Assembly (NCBI GenBank): GCA_943846675.1
Contig: OX044357.1
Location: forward strand, 2,108,001 to 2,172,000
Source of the DNA: UBA987 sp002292105
GTDB taxonomy: Bacteria > Bacteroidota > Bacteroidia > NS11-12g > UBA9320
Direction of reading: 5' to 3'
DNA length: 64,000 nucleotides
The notes beneath the pieces are model-generated. The model worked only from the letters and a program-made list of their open reading frames with translations. It was not told the DNA's origin and did no database searches. Position 1 is the stretch's first letter, and the number at the start of each line of letters is the position of its first letter. This document shows positions 25,329 through 34,683 of this stretch, one piece after another. Position numbers and translations under genes: made by a program.

Positions 25329-25410
25329 ACAGGGTAAATTTGACTTGACCGTAAACGAGGATATGGCTACAGCAACACTATCAATAAAACTACCGAACGA
25401 TGAATCTTAA
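25298..25410 (+). other. Frameshift site (A8) and out-of-frame kinase C-terminus
   Basis: 25298-25305 is a run of eight A. Removing one A restores LKKRLSLIYGKQG and a family-typical tail through TVNEDMATATLSIKL to TAA at 25408-25410, which would overlap the ATG of the regulator (25400) by 11 bases, the usual coupled arrangement. Sequencing error, true mutation and transcriptional slippage are all possible. Confidence 0.85.
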
Positions 25411-26098
25411 AGTAGTTGTTGTAGATGACGAGCCTATTGCAAGACAAGGAATAAAGTCTTTTATAGAGAAAATTGACTTTATTACGTTTTCTGGCGAAGC
25501 TAAAAATGTTGAAGAACTTAAAGACGTTCTTGATCATACTGACGTCGACCTTATATTTCTTGATATAGAAATGTCTGGTCTGTCTGAAATTGATTTTGTT
25601 AAAACATATGGTAACACGTTGCCACTTATAATATTCATAACCGCCTATCACGAATATGCTGTTGAAAGTTACGAGCTACATGCTGTTGACTATCTGTTGA
25701 AACCCGTTTCTTTTGACCGATTTGTCGACGCTTCAAACCGCGCATTAGATATTAAAACGCTAAGTGATAGAAGAAATAACACCAATGCTTCTTTTTACAT
25801 AAAACAAGATGGTCGTTATGTTAAGGTAGACCCTAAAGAAGTGTTGTACATTTCTTCAATGCAAAACTATGTGAACCTTCATTCATCTGACCAAAAGAAA
25901 CTTACTATACGCAGTACCTTAAAAGAGTTCCTCAGTCATTTTGACCCTGACGATTTTATTATGATTCATAAATCATACATCGTAAACAAGGAATGTATAG
26001 AATCAATGACGGCAACACACCTAACGTTGAGAGGTTCAGTTCAATTACCTATTGGCAGAAAATTTAAACCAACGGTAAAAAATGCATTACTGCGTTGA
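25400..26098 (+). CDS. LytTR-family response regulator
   Basis: 232 residues. Receiver domain with Asp9-Asp10 acidic pocket, phospho-acceptor Asp55 (LIFLDIEMSG), Thr near 82 (IFITAYHEYA) and Lys in LLKPVSF; then a LytTR DNA-binding domain (about 130-232: FYIKQDGRYVKVDPKEVLYI, then MIHKSYIVNK). It overlaps the restored end of the kinase gene. LytTR regulators bind direct repeats upstream of targets; none was identified here. The lipoprotein at 26250 downstream is a possible target or unrelated. Confidence 0.92.
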   Translation: MNLKVVVVDDEPIARQGIKSFIEKIDFITFSGEAKNVEELKDVLDHTDVDLIFLDIEMSGLSEIDFVKTYGNTLPLIIFITAYHEYAVESYELHAVDYLLKPVSFDRFVDASNRALDIKTLSDRRNNTNASFYIKQDGRYVKVDPKEVLYISSMQNYVNLHSSDQKKLTIRSTLKEFLSHFDPDDFIMIHKSYIVNKECIESMTATHLTLRGSVQLPIGRKFKPTVKNALLR

Positions 26099-26249
26099 AC
26101 GCGTAACTGAATTCAATTCATTTTACCCCATAACATGTTGTTCGTCACAGCCTAGACGATGTTCGTCACAAAAATATAGTAATCAGATAATTACGGTGCA
26201 ACAGTTTTCTTACGCATTGGGTCATACGACCAAACAATAGCATATAAAA

Positions 26250-26678
26250 ATGAAGAAAACTTATTTACTTATCGCAACAGGACTTATGATTATGATGGCA
26301 TCATGTACGGATGATACTGTAAGTCCAACACCTGTTCCACAACAACAAGAAGAGGAAGAACAGGAACTATCAACATTACAAAAGTTGGCTCAAGAATGGG
26401 TACTTGAAGAAACCTTTGAGAACGGAATTCAAAAGACCAGTAACGGAGACGGGTTGTATCTTTTTTCAGAAGATGGTGCTTTTTTCTTTTACGCGAATGG
26501 GTCTTGGAATGCCATTGGAAGTTATGCCTTTGAAGGATCTGATTCTACCAGAATTTCGGTTCTTTTCACAGGAGTAAATACTCCAGTAATGATGGATTTA
26601 ACAACATTGACAGAAACGGAGCTACAAACTGAGTTTGTCAGTGGCGGAAATACGTTAAACTATAACTATACACGTTAA
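26250..26678 (+). CDS. Lipocalin-like lipoprotein, hypothetical
   Basis: 142 residues. Lipobox MASC (Cys19), an acidic linker (QQEEEEQE), then about 95 residues with LAQEWVLEETFENG and DGLYLFSEDGAFFFY, the first-strand pattern of small lipocalin-like or DUF5004-type lipoproteins of Bacteroidota. It probably sits on the membrane surface. Ends with its own terminator at 26727-26753. Function unknown. Confidence 0.65.
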   Translation: MKKTYLLIATGLMIMMASCTDDTVSPTPVPQQQEEEEQELSTLQKLAQEWVLEETFENGIQKTSNGDGLYLFSEDGAFFFYANGSWNAIGSYAFEGSDSTRISVLFTGVNTPVMMDLTTLTETELQTEFVSGGNTLNYNYTR

Positions 26679-26726
26679 GTCTGTGGCGTAATTGAAAATA
26701 CGCAAACTCTATTTTACAATACTAAA

Positions 26727-26753
26727 GCTCAACACTGCGTTGGGCTTTTTTTA
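26727..26753 (+). terminator. Rho-independent terminator
   Basis: GCTCAAC, loop ACTGC, GTTGGGC, then eight T. It ends the lipoprotein transcript. Confidence 0.85.
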
Positions 26754-26971
26754 TGTTATCGTTTAGTGATCAGATAGCAGAATTCATAAACGTAGACCAA
26801 ACCAAGAAATAGGCGCATCTTTGCCTACTAGTCCTCGCTCAAATTAGAGCGTGATATACACCGTATTATATTTTTCATATAGAAAATTTGCGAGCCTCAA
26901 CGTACCAATACGTATATATTCGGGATACTCAAAAACAAGAGCACTGTGACATTCATCAGCGCTCACAGTTA

Positions 26972-27000
26972 TTGAAATCGAAACCAACAGTTTATTTTTG
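26972..27000 (+). promoter_or_regulatory. Promoter of the SBBP-repeat gene
   Basis: TTG (26972-26974), 18-base spacer, TATTTTTG (26993-27000), in line with the Bacteroidota -33/-7 pattern; the ATG at 27021 is 20 bases further. The rest of the 342-base gap 26679-27020 holds only the terminator at 26727. Confidence 0.55.
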
Positions 27001-27020
27001 ACATCCATAATTGTTCAATC

Positions 27021-29786
27021 ATGAAAAATCAATTTCTTACTTTTAGTTTAGTCATTGTCTCATTGGCATTTTGTTGTTCTGCTTTGGGTCAAACCAAGGC
27101 AATGGAATCTAGTACCTTGAATGGTAATTCGGTGTATTTTCAAGAAAACAAGGGGCAAGTTTCAGGAGACGATGCAAGCCGAGTGAAATACACTTTACAC
27201 GCTGCAGGGTTAAAAGTATTCTTAATGGACAATGGAATAACTTACCAGTTTGAGCAATTGCATGAGGACACAGACGAAAACCAAAGACGAGAAACCTACC
27301 GCATTGACTTAGAACTAGTTGGAGGCAACACGAGTGATGTTATCACAACGGATGGTCAAAGCACTGGCTTTACTAACTATTACAATCTTAACGCGCTAAA
27401 GGTGCATGGTTATAAACAGGTGACATACCACAACGTATATCCCAAAATCGATTGGGTACTTTATACACTTAACGGTAGCCTCAAATATGATTTTGTCGTT
27501 CGCCCTGGAGGAAATCCGGAAAACATTAAGTTAAAAGTTAAATGGGCTGAAAAGGTTTCGCTCGGTGAAGACGGCAGTTACAACGCAACTTGTTCTTTAG
27601 GCACAATATCTGAATCTGCACCAATGAGTTTTCAAGGTTCAGAAAACGTAGCAACCGCATTTATTCTTGAAGACAATATCATTCGCTTTTCGCTAGGTGA
27701 ATACAATCCAGACTCAACGCTGCGTATCGACCCAAATGTGGTGTGGTCGACGTATTATGGCGGAACCGAAATCGACTATGGTCAAGCTGTGGCCTATGAC
27801 AAACAAGGGAATATTTTTCTTGCAGGGGACACAAAATCAAGCGCAAACATTGCCAAAGGTGGACATCAAAATACATACGTTCCAACCTATTACAGTGCCT
27901 TTTTAGTTAAGTTTAATGGTGCGGGCGTACGTCAATGGGGAACCTACTTTGGTGGTTCAAGTGAAGAAAGGGTAAATGCAGTAGCTGTCGATGGATCAGG
28001 CAACATCTACTTGGCAGGTAAAACACATTCATCCAATGGCATTTTCAAGGATGGTTTTAAATCCAAATTGAGTGGTACGTCTGATGGATTTTTAGCAAAA
28101 TTCAATACCTCAGGAAGTTTTTTATGGGGAACGTATTATGGCAGTGGAGGCATTGATGAAGTGGAAGACATTGCTATAGATAAGTCTGATAACGTGTATA
28201 TCACAGGATTTAGAAAGACGACAAATTTCTTAGGCTTTTTTGCCAAATTCAATTCAGCAGGCAAGCATCAATGGTACCGCACGCTTGGGTCAAGCACTTT
28301 TTCCACCTATGGTACCGGAATAAGTGTTGATGCCAACGGTAATATTTTCATGGGTGGTTATACGTACTTGAGCTCTGGCATTGCTTCATCAGGTCATCAG
28401 AACACATACGGTGGCGGAGGTGATGCCTTTCTGACCAAATACAACGATCAAGGCACTTTGCAATGGGGAACCTATTACGGGGGTTCAAGTGGAGAATTTG
28501 CCACTGATGTGCAGTGTGATGGCAATGACAATGTCTATCTCATAGGCACGACGCAATCTTCATCCGGTATTGCATCCTCTGGTCACCAAAATACATTTGG
28601 AGGAGGACGGGATGCGTTTATCGCCAAGTTCAACAATTCTGGTACACGTCAGTGGGCATCGTATTATGGCGGAAGTGCCAATGACGATTTTAATGCAATC
28701 GCTTTTGATACTGCACAAAATGCCTATTTAGCTGGTAATTCTGGTACCACTTCAGGCATAACCAGCAACGGAATTCAAAACACCTATGGTGGAGGTAACT
28801 CAGATGCTATTCTGGTAAAACTAGATTCTGACGGCAAACGCTTATGGGCAACATACTTTGGTGGTAACGATTTGGATTACGGTAGAGGAGTTGCAATCGA
28901 CAAAAAGGATAACATTCACCTTGCGGGATATACCTTATCAAAATCGTTTTACGGCAAAAAAGGACATCAAAACACTTTTGGAGGAAACCGAGATGCCTAT
29001 TTGGCGAAAATTAGTCAGTGTATTGCCAACCCTGGAACAGATGTACAAACGGCTTGTGACTCTTATAAATGGATTGACGGAAAAACTTATACGGCAAGTA
29101 CGAATACACCGCAGTTTACACTCACTTCAACCGATGGATGCGACAGCGTGGTAACCTTAAATTTAACGATTAATATTTCACCAAAACGCACCTATACCGT
29201 TAGTGCTTGTGGTTCATATACCGTTGTTGGTGGAAAAACGTACACCCAGAGTGGAACCTACAACTATTCCAAAGCAAGTGCGTCGGCATGTGACAGTATC
29301 ATCACGTTGAAACTGACCATTACCACTGTTAAAACTGACGTGGTAGTGAACCGTTCTACACTTAGTGCGGTAGAGGCATCTGGAACCTACCAATGGTTGA
29401 ATTGTTCAAACTTCGCACCTATTGCGGGCGAAACAAGACGGTCATTCAAGGCTGTGGAGAATGGAGACTATGCGGTTGAGATTACAAAAAACAACTGTAT
29501 TGATACGTCTGACTGCACCAACGTAAAACCAGTAGGAATTGAAGATGTGAATACTTTATCTGTTCAGGTTTACCCAAATCCAAGTGACGGTATCATTAAC
29601 ATTGTGTTACATCAATATCCAAACGCTAACGTTGAGTTGTATAACAGCGCGGGTCAAAAGTGTTTCATAAAAGAAGGTATCACAGCTGGCGTATACAGGT
29701 TAAACAGACCAGATTTGTTAGGTGTGTATACACTAAAGGTGTCAAGTCGTGAAGGGGTTTACTTTATGAGGTTGTTGATGCACTAA
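27021..29786 (+). CDS. SBBP-repeat T9SS-secreted surface protein (type A sorting)
   Basis: 921 residues. Signal peptide 1-23 (ALGQ). An N-terminal DUF7948-like domain (FQENKGQV near 42, YHNVYPKIDWVLY near 145), then seven or so SBBP beta-propeller repeats of about 50 residues (WGTYYGGSSGE, VYLAGNT, SGIASSGHQNTYGGG), two short Cys-containing beta domains (ACDSYKW, ACGSYTV) and a T9SS type A tail (QVYPNPSDGI). Exported to the cell surface or medium. A larger relative with a type B tail is at 55638-59954. Ligand unknown. Confidence 0.88.
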   Translation: MKNQFLTFSLVIVSLAFCCSALGQTKAMESSTLNGNSVYFQENKGQVSGDDASRVKYTLHAAGLKVFLMDNGITYQFEQLHEDTDENQRRETYRIDLELVGGNTSDVITTDGQSTGFTNYYNLNALKVHGYKQVTYHNVYPKIDWVLYTLNGSLKYDFVVRPGGNPENIKLKVKWAEKVSLGEDGSYNATCSLGTISESAPMSFQGSENVATAFILEDNIIRFSLGEYNPDSTLRIDPNVVWSTYYGGTEIDYGQAVAYDKQGNIFLAGDTKSSANIAKGGHQNTYVPTYYSAFLVKFNGAGVRQWGTYFGGSSEERVNAVAVDGSGNIYLAGKTHSSNGIFKDGFKSKLSGTSDGFLAKFNTSGSFLWGTYYGSGGIDEVEDIAIDKSDNVYITGFRKTTNFLGFFAKFNSAGKHQWYRTLGSSTFSTYGTGISVDANGNIFMGGYTYLSSGIASSGHQNTYGGGGDAFLTKYNDQGTLQWGTYYGGSSGEFATDVQCDGNDNVYLIGTTQSSSGIASSGHQNTFGGGRDAFIAKFNNSGTRQWASYYGGSANDDFNAIAFDTAQNAYLAGNSGTTSGITSNGIQNTYGGGNSDAILVKLDSDGKRLWATYFGGNDLDYGRGVAIDKKDNIHLAGYTLSKSFYGKKGHQNTFGGNRDAYLAKISQCIANPGTDVQTACDSYKWIDGKTYTASTNTPQFTLTSTDGCDSVVTLNLTINISPKRTYTVSACGSYTVVGGKTYTQSGTYNYSKASASACDSIITLKLTITTVKTDVVVNRSTLSAVEASGTYQWLNCSNFAPIAGETRRSFKAVENGDYAVEITKNNCIDTSDCTNVKPVGIEDVNTLSVQVYPNPSDGIINIVLHQYPNANVELYNSAGQKCFIKEGITAGVYRLNRPDLLGVYTLKVSSREGVYFMRLLMH

Positions 29787-29993
29787 AATAAATTTCGAAA
29801 CTGATTTAGTCGAATTTTTATTAGTATTAAACACCTTAATACGAAACAAAACCCATCCGGATTGGGTTAGTTACTACATACCACAATTCATTTCCAATAG
29901 TCGAAAATGACCAATGGTGTTTAAAGTGCCAAAAAACGATACTGGTGCTTACAGCAGAATACGAAATCAGACTAAAAATACAGATTCTCAAAT

Positions 29994-30890
29994 ATGTCAA
30001 AATGGAATGCAAGTATGATCCCTGACCAGAAAGGTAGAGTGATTATTGTAACAGGTGCAACAAGCGGTTTAGGAAAGGAAACAGCCAGAGTATTAGCCAA
30101 AAAAAATGCCACTGTGGTTATGGCCATCCGAAATGTCAAAAAAGGAGAAGCAGTTGTAGCTGAATTCAAAAAGGACTTGCCAAACGCATCTTTCGATGTG
30201 CGTGCCTTGAGTTTGGATAGTTTAGATTCGATACGTCAGTTTGCCGATGGGATAATAAAGTCCTATGATCGCATTGATGTATTGATCAATAATGCGGGAG
30301 TTATGGCGTGTCCTTTTTCTAAAACCACCGATGGATTTGAAATCCAAATGGGTGTCAATCACCTCGGGCACTTTGCACTTACCGGATTACTGATGCCACT
30401 TATACAAAAAACACCAGGCTCACGAATCGTTGCAACTTCGAGCCAGGCACACAGACTGGGTGACATCGACTTCGATGATTTACAATGGAAGGATAGAAAA
30501 TACGTGACGGGCAAAGCTTACTCGGACAGTAAAATTGCCAACTTGTACTTCACATATGAGTTAACACGAAAACTTAAGGACCAACCCAATGCACCAATGA
30601 TAACAGCAGCGCATCCAGGCTGGACAATCACTGAGTTGCAAAGACATTCACTCATGTTTAGAGTATTAAACCCACTATTTGGTCAAAAGGTAGATCAAGG
30701 CACTTTGCCAACGCTTAGGGCGGCAACTGACGAAAAAGCAAAATCAGACGATTACTATGGACCAAAAGGTTTTATGGAAATGACAGGCGCTCCTTTGCTC
30801 GTGCAATCCAATGCACGGTCGCATGACACACATAAAGCAAAAAAACTTTGGTCTATGTCTGAATCACTAACAGGTGTGACATACCCTTAA
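29994..30890 (+). CDS. Short-chain dehydrogenase/reductase (retinol dehydrogenase-like SDR)
   Basis: 298 residues. Cofactor motif TGATSGLG (about 20-27), NNAGVM (about 99-104), NHLGHF, active-site Ser in VATSSQAH and the catalytic Tyr-X3-Lys in YSDSK, and AAHPGWTITEL. The overall pattern matches the WWOX/retinol-dehydrogenase branch of SDRs, which usually use NADP(H) on lipophilic alcohols or ketones. Cytoplasmic. Monocistronic, convergent with the next gene. Substrate unknown. Confidence 0.9.
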   Translation: MSKWNASMIPDQKGRVIIVTGATSGLGKETARVLAKKNATVVMAIRNVKKGEAVVAEFKKDLPNASFDVRALSLDSLDSIRQFADGIIKSYDRIDVLINNAGVMACPFSKTTDGFEIQMGVNHLGHFALTGLLMPLIQKTPGSRIVATSSQAHRLGDIDFDDLQWKDRKYVTGKAYSDSKIANLYFTYELTRKLKDQPNAPMITAAHPGWTITELQRHSLMFRVLNPLFGQKVDQGTLPTLRAATDEKAKSDDYYGPKGFMEMTGAPLLVQSNARSHDTHKAKKLWSMSESLTGVTYP

Positions 30891-30912
30891 TAGTATATCA
30901 AACTTTGGATGA

Positions 30913-31356
30913 TTACTCCAATACGGCATCCAACACTTCTCGCGCTTTATAACCTGCAAAATTCTGGTTGGTAAAAACGTCGAACTCTAGAAAGTCGATG
31001 AGATTCGTTAATTCTTCATCTTTCTTTTTGGCAAAGGCTTTACGGGCTGCATTACCAAAAACAAAATTCATTTCGGTTAAACCCGTACCTCGGTTCCTTC
31101 CGTACAAAAAATATATTTCATTGTCGCCTGGTTTAATGTCTTTGGCATTCATCATTGGGCCTGAAGCATTAAACCAAATGTGTATGGTTAACGCCTTACA
31201 CCCCTTGCATTTTTTTAGAAATTTTGTGTACGCACAACTGCCTTTGATGTGCAGCGAACCGTTTGTTATACCAAGTGTATCAAGTACCACATTTTGAGAC
31301 TGTGCTTTACAGGTAAAAGACAGGAGAACCAAGATAATTAAACTAAAGCGCTTCAT
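30913..31356 (-). CDS. Exported hypothetical protein
   Basis: 147 residues from the ATG at 31356 (an earlier in-frame start at 31377 would overlap the predicted -7 box). Signal peptide 1-18 (TCKAQ), then an unrecognised domain with Cys pairs (GSCAY, KKCKGCKAL) and WFNASGPMM. Monocistronic with a good promoter. Location periplasmic or secreted; function unknown. Confidence 0.65.
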   Translation of the reverse strand: MKRFSLIILVLLSFTCKAQSQNVVLDTLGITNGSLHIKGSCAYTKFLKKCKGCKALTIHIWFNASGPMMNAKDIKPGDNEIYFLYGRNRGTGLTEMNFVFGNAARKAFAKKKDEELTNLIDFLEFDVFTNQNFAGYKAREVLDAVLE

Positions 31357-31374
31357 TTTGTAATTGGATTTTGT

Positions 31375-31382
31375 CAAATATA
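31375..31382 (-). promoter_or_regulatory. Predicted -7 box TATATTTG
   Basis: Perfect TAnnTTTG match on the minus strand, 18 bases before the ATG at 31356, with TTTG 17 bases further upstream as a possible -33 element. Confidence 0.6.
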
Positions 31383-31415
31383 AGATTGAAACTCAAACCC
31401 AAACATGTGGGAAAC

Positions 31416-31442
31416 AAAAAAGCCCGAGTTTCCCCGGACTTA
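31416..31442 (-). terminator. Rho-independent terminator of the sigma-factor operon
   Basis: On the minus strand AGTCCGGGG-AAA-CTCGGGCT followed by six T. It lies 33 bases after the stop of the lipoprotein gene at 31475. Confidence 0.75.
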
Positions 31443-31474
31443 GTTTATGTAATAAGTATTTACTTGAAAAAGTT

Positions 31475-32371
31475 TTATCGCGTTGCCTCACCTGTAGGAA
31501 AGCTCAGGTTTTGATTCATGTCGTAAGCGGTGTGATCTGCCGCCATATCAGAGATATCGCCTACCAATGGTTTTAAAGCAAATGGCATTGGGCTGTTGTC
31601 TGGTACAGGCTCGACACTAATCACTGCTTTACCACCTTTTAAATCCGTCGGAAATGTTAACATACCCGGAGCGTTTATTAAGAAGTCTTCCCCAGGGAAT
31701 GGAGGTCCTGCTTTTGAACCGCTGAATGTAGCCGAATTGTCTGCTGCATCTACTGTGCTAAAAGTGCCCGTGCTAACCGGAACACCGTCAATTACTGCCC
31801 ATCCTTCATAAATCCAACCATCTGGCAAAGTAGGTAGTGTTAATCCCACTGCAGGCGCTCCTGAAGAGTTATCTAAAAACCAAACACCACTTGCCTCGTT
31901 GCTCATGTCGTCGTCTGTAGGGGTTGCTAAAATGTACTTGCCTGCAACTGTACTAAACGAGTGCTTTATGGCTGAACTGTGGTCGATGGTTAAGTTCGCA
32001 GAACCTCCACTGAAGTCACCTGCAACAATATGTACCTTACTTGGTGCTGGATCATTGTCTGGCTTAGGCTCAATGGTTAATACAAATGAGCTTGCGTCTG
32101 CCAAATCTTCTTTCGCAATTTCAAACGCCGTTTGAGATAACATTCCAGAAGCGTTCACATCGAACGTACCGGTGGAAATTGCGCTTCCATTTACAATTAG
32201 CCAACCTTCATAAGTTGCGTCGCTGCCTAAATCTTCTAGACCGGTAAATGATAAGTTTAATGTTGATGTTTTTGCGGTAGTATTCATATCATCTGTAGCA
32301 TCGTCTGTACATGCATTAAATAATAAACCACTTAGCAAAATAAGACCTAATCCTTTGATTGTGTTTGTCAT
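31475..32371 (-). CDS. Lipoprotein with two RskA-like/anti-sigma-K-type beta domains
   Basis: 298 residues from the ATG at 32371, which begins the lipoprotein signal (lipobox FNAC). Two homologous halves share a YEGWLIVNG / YEGWAVIDG strand, STGTF, and VLTIEPKPDNDP / VISVEPVPDNSP. This resembles the extracytoplasmic part of anti-sigma-K (RskA) proteins, here without a membrane anchor or cytoplasmic part. It is the third gene after an ECF sigma factor and its anti-sigma factor (94-base gap), so it may be a regulon member or a signal sensor. The link to RskA is by motif only. Confidence 0.65.
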   Translation of the reverse strand: MTNTIKGLGLILLSGLLFNACTDDATDDMNTTAKTSTLNLSFTGLEDLGSDATYEGWLIVNGSAISTGTFDVNASGMLSQTAFEIAKEDLADASSFVLTIEPKPDNDPAPSKVHIVAGDFSGGSANLTIDHSSAIKHSFSTVAGKYILATPTDDDMSNEASGVWFLDNSSGAPAVGLTLPTLPDGWIYEGWAVIDGVPVSTGTFSTVDAADNSATFSGSKAGPPFPGEDFLINAPGMLTFPTDLKGGKAVISVEPVPDNSPMPFALKPLVGDISDMAADHTAYDMNQNLSFPTGEATR

Positions 32372-32465
32372 AATTCTGATTTTTATATTCTTGTTTATTA
32401 TGATTATGCAGCCGTTTGACAAACCGTTGCCTCACACTCAAAAAATAATTAGAAAGTTGTACCTA

Positions 32466-33929
32466 TTAGAACTTCAGACCAACCACAACAGACGATTGAA
32501 TCATGGAAACTTGCGTCTTAACTTGCTCTGGGCCTTCTACTTGACGAATAGATTGCAAAGATCTTGTATAGGCAGTTGACAGTCCTAAAGTCATGTTTTT
32601 GTGAATGCTACGAGACAGTTTTAATCCGACTAAGCCTGAACCATATAGCTTGGTCATTTGCTTCGTTGACACTTCTTCAAAGGTTTCTGTGGCTAAAACG
32701 GATGTGTTGCGCTTCATTTCAAATGCCATTTCTTGTTTCATCTCTATGGCATAGTTGGCTGAGACACCAAATCGGCCTTGTAATTCCCATTTAGTGTTAC
32801 TGTAAAGACCATAACCTAGGCCTACGTAAGCTGCGGTTGTATGAAAAGTGTTTGTGATAGCAGTTGAGTTATTCAGTAAACTTCCGTTCGGGAAAGTTTG
32901 GTTCTGAAGATCAAAGGATAGCGCACCTTCAAATTTGCGTATTGGGGATTCTAAACCAATTGGTGCAGTATAGATCGACTCACCTGAAGAAGATACACTT
33001 TCGTTCGCTTTTGAGTACTGCGCTTCATCTTCAAATATGCTGCTATTCCGGTACAACTGATATTGTATACGCATATCAACCGACCATTTAGTAGATTTTA
33101 GTCTGTGTGTTAGTCCTGCACCTAGTTGATATCCAGCGTACCAATTATCATATCGTGTTAAATTGGTTGGAAGCGGGTTATTGGCGGTCATGGAGAGGCT
33201 AGAGGCATTGCCGCCTAGAAAGAAATACACTTGGTTTAGATCCATATCTTCTTCCTCTTCCTCATTTTGGCTTTCAACTATTTGCGCAACAACAAAAGGT
33301 AATATCGGTTTGATTGAATCTTGCACTGTTGGATCGCTTAACTCCATCGTGTTTAGACGAGAATTAACGTTTGGTTCTGGGATATTGGTTTCATAAATCG
33401 TTATGCGCTCAATAGATTGACTTTGTTCAACCTCCTTTGTGGCTTTTAAGTTCGCATTGTCCTCTGGCAAAACGACGTTAGTCCTTTTACCTCCTCGTGG
33501 CTTTTTGTTTTGTATTGGCGTTGTTTCTTTTTGAACAGGTACAGTTGGCAAATCCGTCGTGGTTATAGATGTTTTAGATGTTTCTTTTTGAACCGTACTA
33601 TCTGACGCTGATGAAGTAATTATTGATTTGTTCGCTTTATCGTTTTCAATAAGCGAAGTCAGTTTATCATCTATCTGGTTAAGACGGTTCATATTCCATA
33701 TTGTTGTTGACAAAAGGGCAACGATAACCACACCAAGAATCGTCCAAAACCACAAAAACCCAAAACGCTTCTTTTTCTTCTCATCTAATATTTGGAATGC
33801 ATTATCGAGCACAGAATCTGGTGGATTATCCCAGCCATCTCCTGCTGTTTCGTTGGTATTGAGGCGATTTTTAAAAAATGCCTCTAATTCTGAATTGTTG
33901 TTGTCTTCTTCATTCATAATTGTTGACAT
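32466..33929 (-). CDS. Dual-membrane-spanning anti-sigma factor-like protein (cytoplasmic + TM + OM barrel)
   Basis: 487 residues. Residues 1-55 are acidic and cytoplasmic; 56-78 form one hydrophobic segment after KKKKRF; about 80-225 is a long low-complexity Ser/Thr/Pro/Glu linker; about 235-487 is a beta-barrel-like region with glycine and aromatic strands (YFFLGGN, AGYQLGAGL, AAYVGLGYGLY, ending VVVGLKF). The final Phe is typical of outer-membrane barrels. The ATG overlaps the sigma factor stop as TAATG (33931-33927). This fits the dual membrane-spanning anti-sigma factor (Dma) type that I recall from Bacteroides: the sigma-binding end in the cytoplasm and a barrel in the outer membrane. 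Confidence 0.75.
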   Translation of the reverse strand: MSTIMNEEDNNNSELEAFFKNRLNTNETAGDGWDNPPDSVLDNAFQILDEKKKKRFGFLWFWTILGVVIVALLSTTIWNMNRLNQIDDKLTSLIENDKANKSIITSSASDSTVQKETSKTSITTTDLPTVPVQKETTPIQNKKPRGGKRTNVVLPEDNANLKATKEVEQSQSIERITIYETNIPEPNVNSRLNTMELSDPTVQDSIKPILPFVVAQIVESQNEEEEEDMDLNQVYFFLGGNASSLSMTANNPLPTNLTRYDNWYAGYQLGAGLTHRLKSTKWSVDMRIQYQLYRNSSIFEDEAQYSKANESVSSSGESIYTAPIGLESPIRKFEGALSFDLQNQTFPNGSLLNNSTAITNTFHTTAAYVGLGYGLYSNTKWELQGRFGVSANYAIEMKQEMAFEMKRNTSVLATETFEEVSTKQMTKLYGSGLVGLKLSRSIHKNMTLGLSTAYTRSLQSIRQVEGPEQVKTQVSMIQSSVVVGLKF

Positions 33930-34459
33930 TAAATTAAAACCTCCAGTTTATGTTGCAGCATTTTCTTAGCTTTAAACAGCTGAGACTTTGAGGTTCCTTC
34001 TGAAATTTGTAGCGTCTCCCCTATCTCGCGGTGATTAAAACCATCCAACACATAGAGGTTAAATACCATCCGATACCCCTCTGGTAAACCGGATATTAAT
34101 TTCGTTAATTCTTTTCTAGAAAGTGACTCAAATGGCGTTTCTGAATCATCAATCTTTTGTATTTCGTCGTTTAACTCATCGGTAACAAATTGTGATTTAT
34201 TTTTTCTGAGGTACATCAAATTTTCGTTGACAACGATTTTCGAAGACCAAGACTGGAAAGACCCTTTGTTCACGTCAAACTGAGACATTTTAGTAAATAT
34301 TTTAACCAAAGCGTTTTGCAGGACGTCAGCCGCATCATTCTGATCACGGTTGTATCGCAAACAAATTCGAAACCAAACACTTTTGTACCTATTGTACAAT
34401 TCTGTTTGCGCCTTTCTTTTGTTCTTTTGCGCTTGTTTAATTACCTGTTTTTCGTCCAT
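33929..34459 (-). CDS. ECF-family RNA polymerase sigma factor
   Basis: 176 residues with sigma region 2 (about 15-90: ELYNRYKSVWFRICLRY, DAADVLQNALVKIF, SFQSWSSKIVVN) and region 4 (about 120-170: LPEGYRMVFNLYVLDG, HREIGETL, EGTSKSQLFKAKKML). Normal length for the family. First gene of a three-gene unit with the dual-membrane anti-sigma factor (one-base TAATG overlap) and a lipoprotein. Likely released when the anti-sigma factor senses an envelope signal. No autoregulatory promoter was identified. Confidence 0.93.
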   Translation of the reverse strand: MDEKQVIKQAQKNKRKAQTELYNRYKSVWFRICLRYNRDQNDAADVLQNALVKIFTKMSQFDVNKGSFQSWSSKIVVNENLMYLRKNKSQFVTDELNDEIQKIDDSETPFESLSRKELTKLISGLPEGYRMVFNLYVLDGFNHREIGETLQISEGTSKSQLFKAKKMLQHKLEVLI

Positions 34460-34683
34460 TCAAATCGATTTGAACCCGCTTCATTTATTAGTGTTATGCA
34501 CTAAATAAGAAAAGGGTTGCCTGAACTTTGTCTCGTATTATTCAAATCCATGACGACAGAAAGGTACAAACGTGAAATTGTTGCTCAGTTTTGACACGCA
34601 ACAATGCTTTAAATAAAGCCACGGTAGCTTAAACTGCCTACCCGAAATGCAATACGCGTGACGGCAAACTTTGTGACTTGAGG

